Assembly (NCBI GenBank): GCA_019116405.1
Contig: DXBS01000018.1
Span: forward strand, 1-8,295
Length of the DNA: 8,295 nt
Direction of reading: 5' to 3'
Source of the DNA: Candidatus Gallimonas intestinigallinarum
GTDB taxonomy: Bacteria > Bacillota_A > Clostridia > Christensenellales > Borkfalkiaceae
In this document: in pieces, positions 6,887 to 8,295 of the stretch
How positions within the stretch are numbered: position 1 is the first letter of the stretch
Layout of the letters: every line of letters starts with the position of its first letter
Made by a program: the position numbers and the translations under genes
Notes under the pieces: generated by a model
What the model saw: only the letters and a program-made list of their open reading frames with translations
Database searches by the model: none
Told to the model about the DNA's origin: nothing

Positions 6887-7359
6887 TTCGCATTCTCCTC
6901 CTGGTTCTTGCGCTCCATCATCTGCTGCAATTCCGCCATGAAGGAGGAAATATCCTTGAAGGAGCGGTACACCGAGGCATAGCGCACATAGGCGACCTCG
7001 TCCAGTTCCTTGAGCCCCTCCATGACCATCTCGCCGATCGCCTTGGAGGTGACCTCCTGTTCCATGGAGTTGTAGATCTTTTTGGCGACGGACTCGGCAA
7101 GCGCGTCGATCTTTTCAATGGGGACGGGGCGCTTTTCGCACGCCTTGATGACGCCGCGCTTGATCTTGCCCAGGTCGAATGCCTGACGCGTCCCGTCGTT
7201 CTTGACGACGAGGATGGGCGCGACCTCGATGGTCTCGTACGTCGTGAACCGCCTGCCGCAGCCCATGCACTCGCGGCGGCGGCGGATGGTCCGCTCGTCG
7301 TCCGCCGAGCGTGAATCGATGACTTTGCTCTCCGTACAGTTGCAATACAGGCAGCGCAT
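6883..7359 (-). CDS. nrdR: Transcriptional repressor NrdR
   Basis: NrdR represses ribonucleotide reductase genes and senses the ATP/dATP state. The protein has 158 residues, normal for the family. The N-terminal zinc ribbon has C3, C6, C31 and C34, with the signature KVIDSR (12-17) and RRRRECMGCGRRFTTYE (26-42). An ATP-cone fills about residues 49-139, and the charged C-terminal tail ends in QEENAK. An extra Cys at position 8 (CLYCNC), where relatives usually have a non-Cys residue, is a minor oddity. The ATG at 7359 is chosen over one at 7452: GGAGGGG lies 3 nt upstream, the family begins MRC, and the longer form would start upstream of the predicted transcription start. It is the first gene of the unit with ispG (4-nt overlap). 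I see no ribonucleotide reductase gene in the window. Confidence 0.97.
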   Translation of the reverse strand: MRCLYCNCTESKVIDSRSADDERTIRRRRECMGCGRRFTTYETIEVAPILVVKNDGTRQAFDLGKIKRGVIKACEKRPVPIEKIDALAESVAKKIYNSMEQEVTSKAIGEMVMEGLKELDEVAYVRYASVYRSFKDISSFMAELQQMMERKNQEENAK

Positions 7360-7362
7360 AAA

Positions 7363-7369
7363 CCCCTCC
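7363..7369 (-). promoter_or_regulatory. Ribosome binding site fixing the nrdR start
   Basis: GGAGGGG on the minus strand lies just before the ATG at 7359, with TTT between them. It supports the short NrdR beginning MRCLYC and rules against a 31-residue N-terminal extension from 7452. Confidence 0.75.
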
Positions 7370-7399
7370 GAATGGCATATCTTGTGTTTAACTTCCGGT

Positions 7400-7428
7400 A
7401 TTATACCACATTTGACGCGCTTTGTAAA
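7400..7428 (-). promoter_or_regulatory. Strong sigma-A promoter for nrdR-ispG-exonuclease
   Basis: On the minus strand there is TTTACA (7423-7428), a 17-bp spacer and a consensus TATAAT (7400-7405), with an extended -10 TG one base upstream (TGGTATAAT). Transcription should start near 7393, giving a leader of about 34 nt to the nrdR ATG. This is the best promoter in the window. It would also drive ispG and the PolC-like exonuclease through the overlapping genes. Confidence 0.88.
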
Positions 7429-7440
7429 GGGTTTGGGCAG

Positions 7441-7493
7441 AAAAAGCCGCAAAGCAAAAGCGCCCGCCGAAAGCGTAAGCTTCCGGCGGGCGC
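7441..7493 (-). terminator. Rho-independent terminator of the malic enzyme gene
   Basis: A perfect 10-bp GC stem, GCGCCCGCCG / CGGCGGGCGC (arms 7484-7493 and 7460-7469), is extended after one mismatch by 4 bp (AAGC/GCTT) around a TTAC loop on the minus strand. It is followed by TTTTGCTTT and, further on, CTTTTT. It begins 28 nt after the malic enzyme stop and ends upstream of the nrdR promoter, so it separates the two units. The plus strand lacks a T-run after the stem, so it acts in one direction. Confidence 0.88.
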
Positions 7494-7520
7494 CAAAGAT
7501 GCAATTGAAAGAAAAGCCGA

Positions 7521-8295
7521 TCAGATCCTTGCGACGCCCGTGCGGCGCGCCGCTGCCTTGACCGCCTCCGCGACCGCGTCCTTGACGGCGGGGTGGAAGG
7601 AATCGGGGATGATATAGTCGGGGCGAAGCTCGCTCTCGGGAATGACGCCCGCGATCGCCTCAGCCGCAGCGATCTTCATCTCGTCGTTGATATCGTTTGC
7701 GCGCACGTCGAGCGCACCGCGGAAGATGCCGGGGAAGGCAAGAACGTTGTTGATCTGGTTGGTGAAGTCGCTCCTGCCCGTGCCCATGATGCGCACACCC
7801 GCAGCCTTCGCCTCGTCGGGCATGATCTCGGGAACAGGGTTTGCCATGGCAAAGATGATGGGATCGGGCGCCATGGTCTTGACCATGTCCGCCGTCAGGC
7901 TGCCGGGTGCGGAGACGCCGATGAACACGTCTGCGCCCTTGATGACCTCGGTAAGGCTGCCCGCCTTCTTCTCGAGGTTGGAGATCTTCGCCATCTCCGC
8001 CTTGATCTCGTTGAGCCCTTCGCGGCCCTCATAGATCGCCCCCTTTCTGTCGCAGAGGATGACTTTCTTGAGCCCTCTGCTCATGAGCAGCTTGGTGATC
8101 GCGATGCCCGCAGCGCCCGAGCCGTTGACGACGACGGAGAGATCCTCCATCTTCTTGCCCACGAGCTTGAGCGCGTTGATCATGGCAGCCAGCGTGACGA
8201 CCGCGGTGCCGTGCTGATCGTCGTGGAAGATCGGGATATCGCAAACCTCTTTGAGGCGCTTTTCGATCTCGAAGCAGCGGGGCGCGGAGATATCC
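7521..8295 (-). CDS. NAD(P)-dependent malic enzyme, short form (5' end cut by window edge)
   Basis: Malic enzyme oxidatively decarboxylates malate to pyruvate, producing NADH or NADPH. The frame is open from the right edge, giving 257 C-terminal residues. About 130-140 N-terminal residues, including the catalytic Tyr region, lie outside if the protein is the usual bacterial short form of about 390. Visible features are the metal- and substrate-site stretch SAPRCFEIE and the segment IPIFHDDQHGTAV, the Rossmann loop GSGAAG, the family block FAMANPVPEI, and TGRSDFTNQINNVLAFPGIFRGALDVRA near the end of the catalytic core. The Met encoded at 8183 is internal, not a start, because the conserved sequence continues upstream of it. 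Cofactor preference (NAD or NADP) cannot be decided here, so no gene symbol is given. A strong terminator follows. Confidence 0.96.
   Translation of the reverse strand, partial: DISAPRCFEIEKRLKEVCDIPIFHDDQHGTAVVTLAAMINALKLVGKKMEDLSVVVNGSGAAGIAITKLLMSRGLKKVILCDRKGAIYEGREGLNEIKAEMAKISNLEKKAGSLTEVIKGADVFIGVSAPGSLTADMVKTMAPDPIIFAMANPVPEIMPDEAKAAGVRIMGTGRSDFTNQINNVLAFPGIFRGALDVRANDINDEMKIAAAEAIAGVIPESELRPDYIIPDSFHPAVKDAVAEAVKAAARRTGVARI

Noticed and set aside
7372..7387. Possible NrdR box (ACACAAGATATGCCAT on the minus strand) between the nrdR promoter and start codon
   Set aside because: Only the left half resembles the NrdR box palindrome. The right half does not pair with it and there is no second box nearby, so autoregulation cannot be claimed.
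7360..7452. N-terminal extension of NrdR from an upstream ATG at 7452
   Set aside because: The extension would read through the -10 and -35 promoter elements and lacks family similarity. The MRC start at 7359 has a good ribosome binding site.

Overview
The window is one co-directional block: every gene I can support reads right to left on the minus strand. The DNA is visibly GC-rich (by eye about 60%, with G or C at most third codon positions), yet the gene order is that of Bacillota. The run rimP-nusA-ylxR-ylxQ-infB is the classic Bacillus/Clostridium translation-transcription operon, and ispG followed by a polC-type gene is the usual clostridial neighbour upstream of it. Together with NrdR and a short-form malic enzyme, this suggests a GC-rich member of the Clostridia, probably uncultured. 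I cannot place it more finely from sequence alone.

Layout in transcription order. (1) 8295-7521: C-terminal two thirds of a malic enzyme, cut by the right edge and closed by a strong rho-independent terminator. (2) A near-consensus sigma-A promoter, with a 34-nt leader, drives nrdR-ispG-exonuclease. These three genes overlap by 4 and 11 nt and so form one transcriptional unit. (3) A 203-nt gap follows with its own promoter, a terminator-like hairpin just downstream of the predicted start site, and a second GC-rich hairpin next to the rimP ribosome binding site. (4) rimP, nusA, ylxR, ylxQ and infB follow with tight or overlapping junctions. infB runs off the left edge after 653 codons.

Functionally, the second operon serves 30S maturation (RimP), transcription elongation and termination (NusA), RNA binding and RNase P modulation (YlxR, YlxQ) and translation initiation (IF2). 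The first operon combines control of ribonucleotide reductase (NrdR), isoprenoid synthesis (IspG) and a DNA 3'-5' exonuclease.

The most unusual item is that exonuclease. It sits exactly where a full PolC replicative polymerase is expected, but it is only 503 residues long. It keeps a PolC-like N-terminal region, the OB fold and the proofreading exonuclease with all five DEDDh residues. It lacks both halves of the PHP domain and the whole polymerase. Its PHP-replacing linker carries QDSLF, a good match to a sliding-clamp-binding pentapeptide. A second point of interest is the rimP leader, where the hairpin with an interrupted U-tract fits NusA-stimulated attenuation as reported for the equivalent B. 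subtilis operon.
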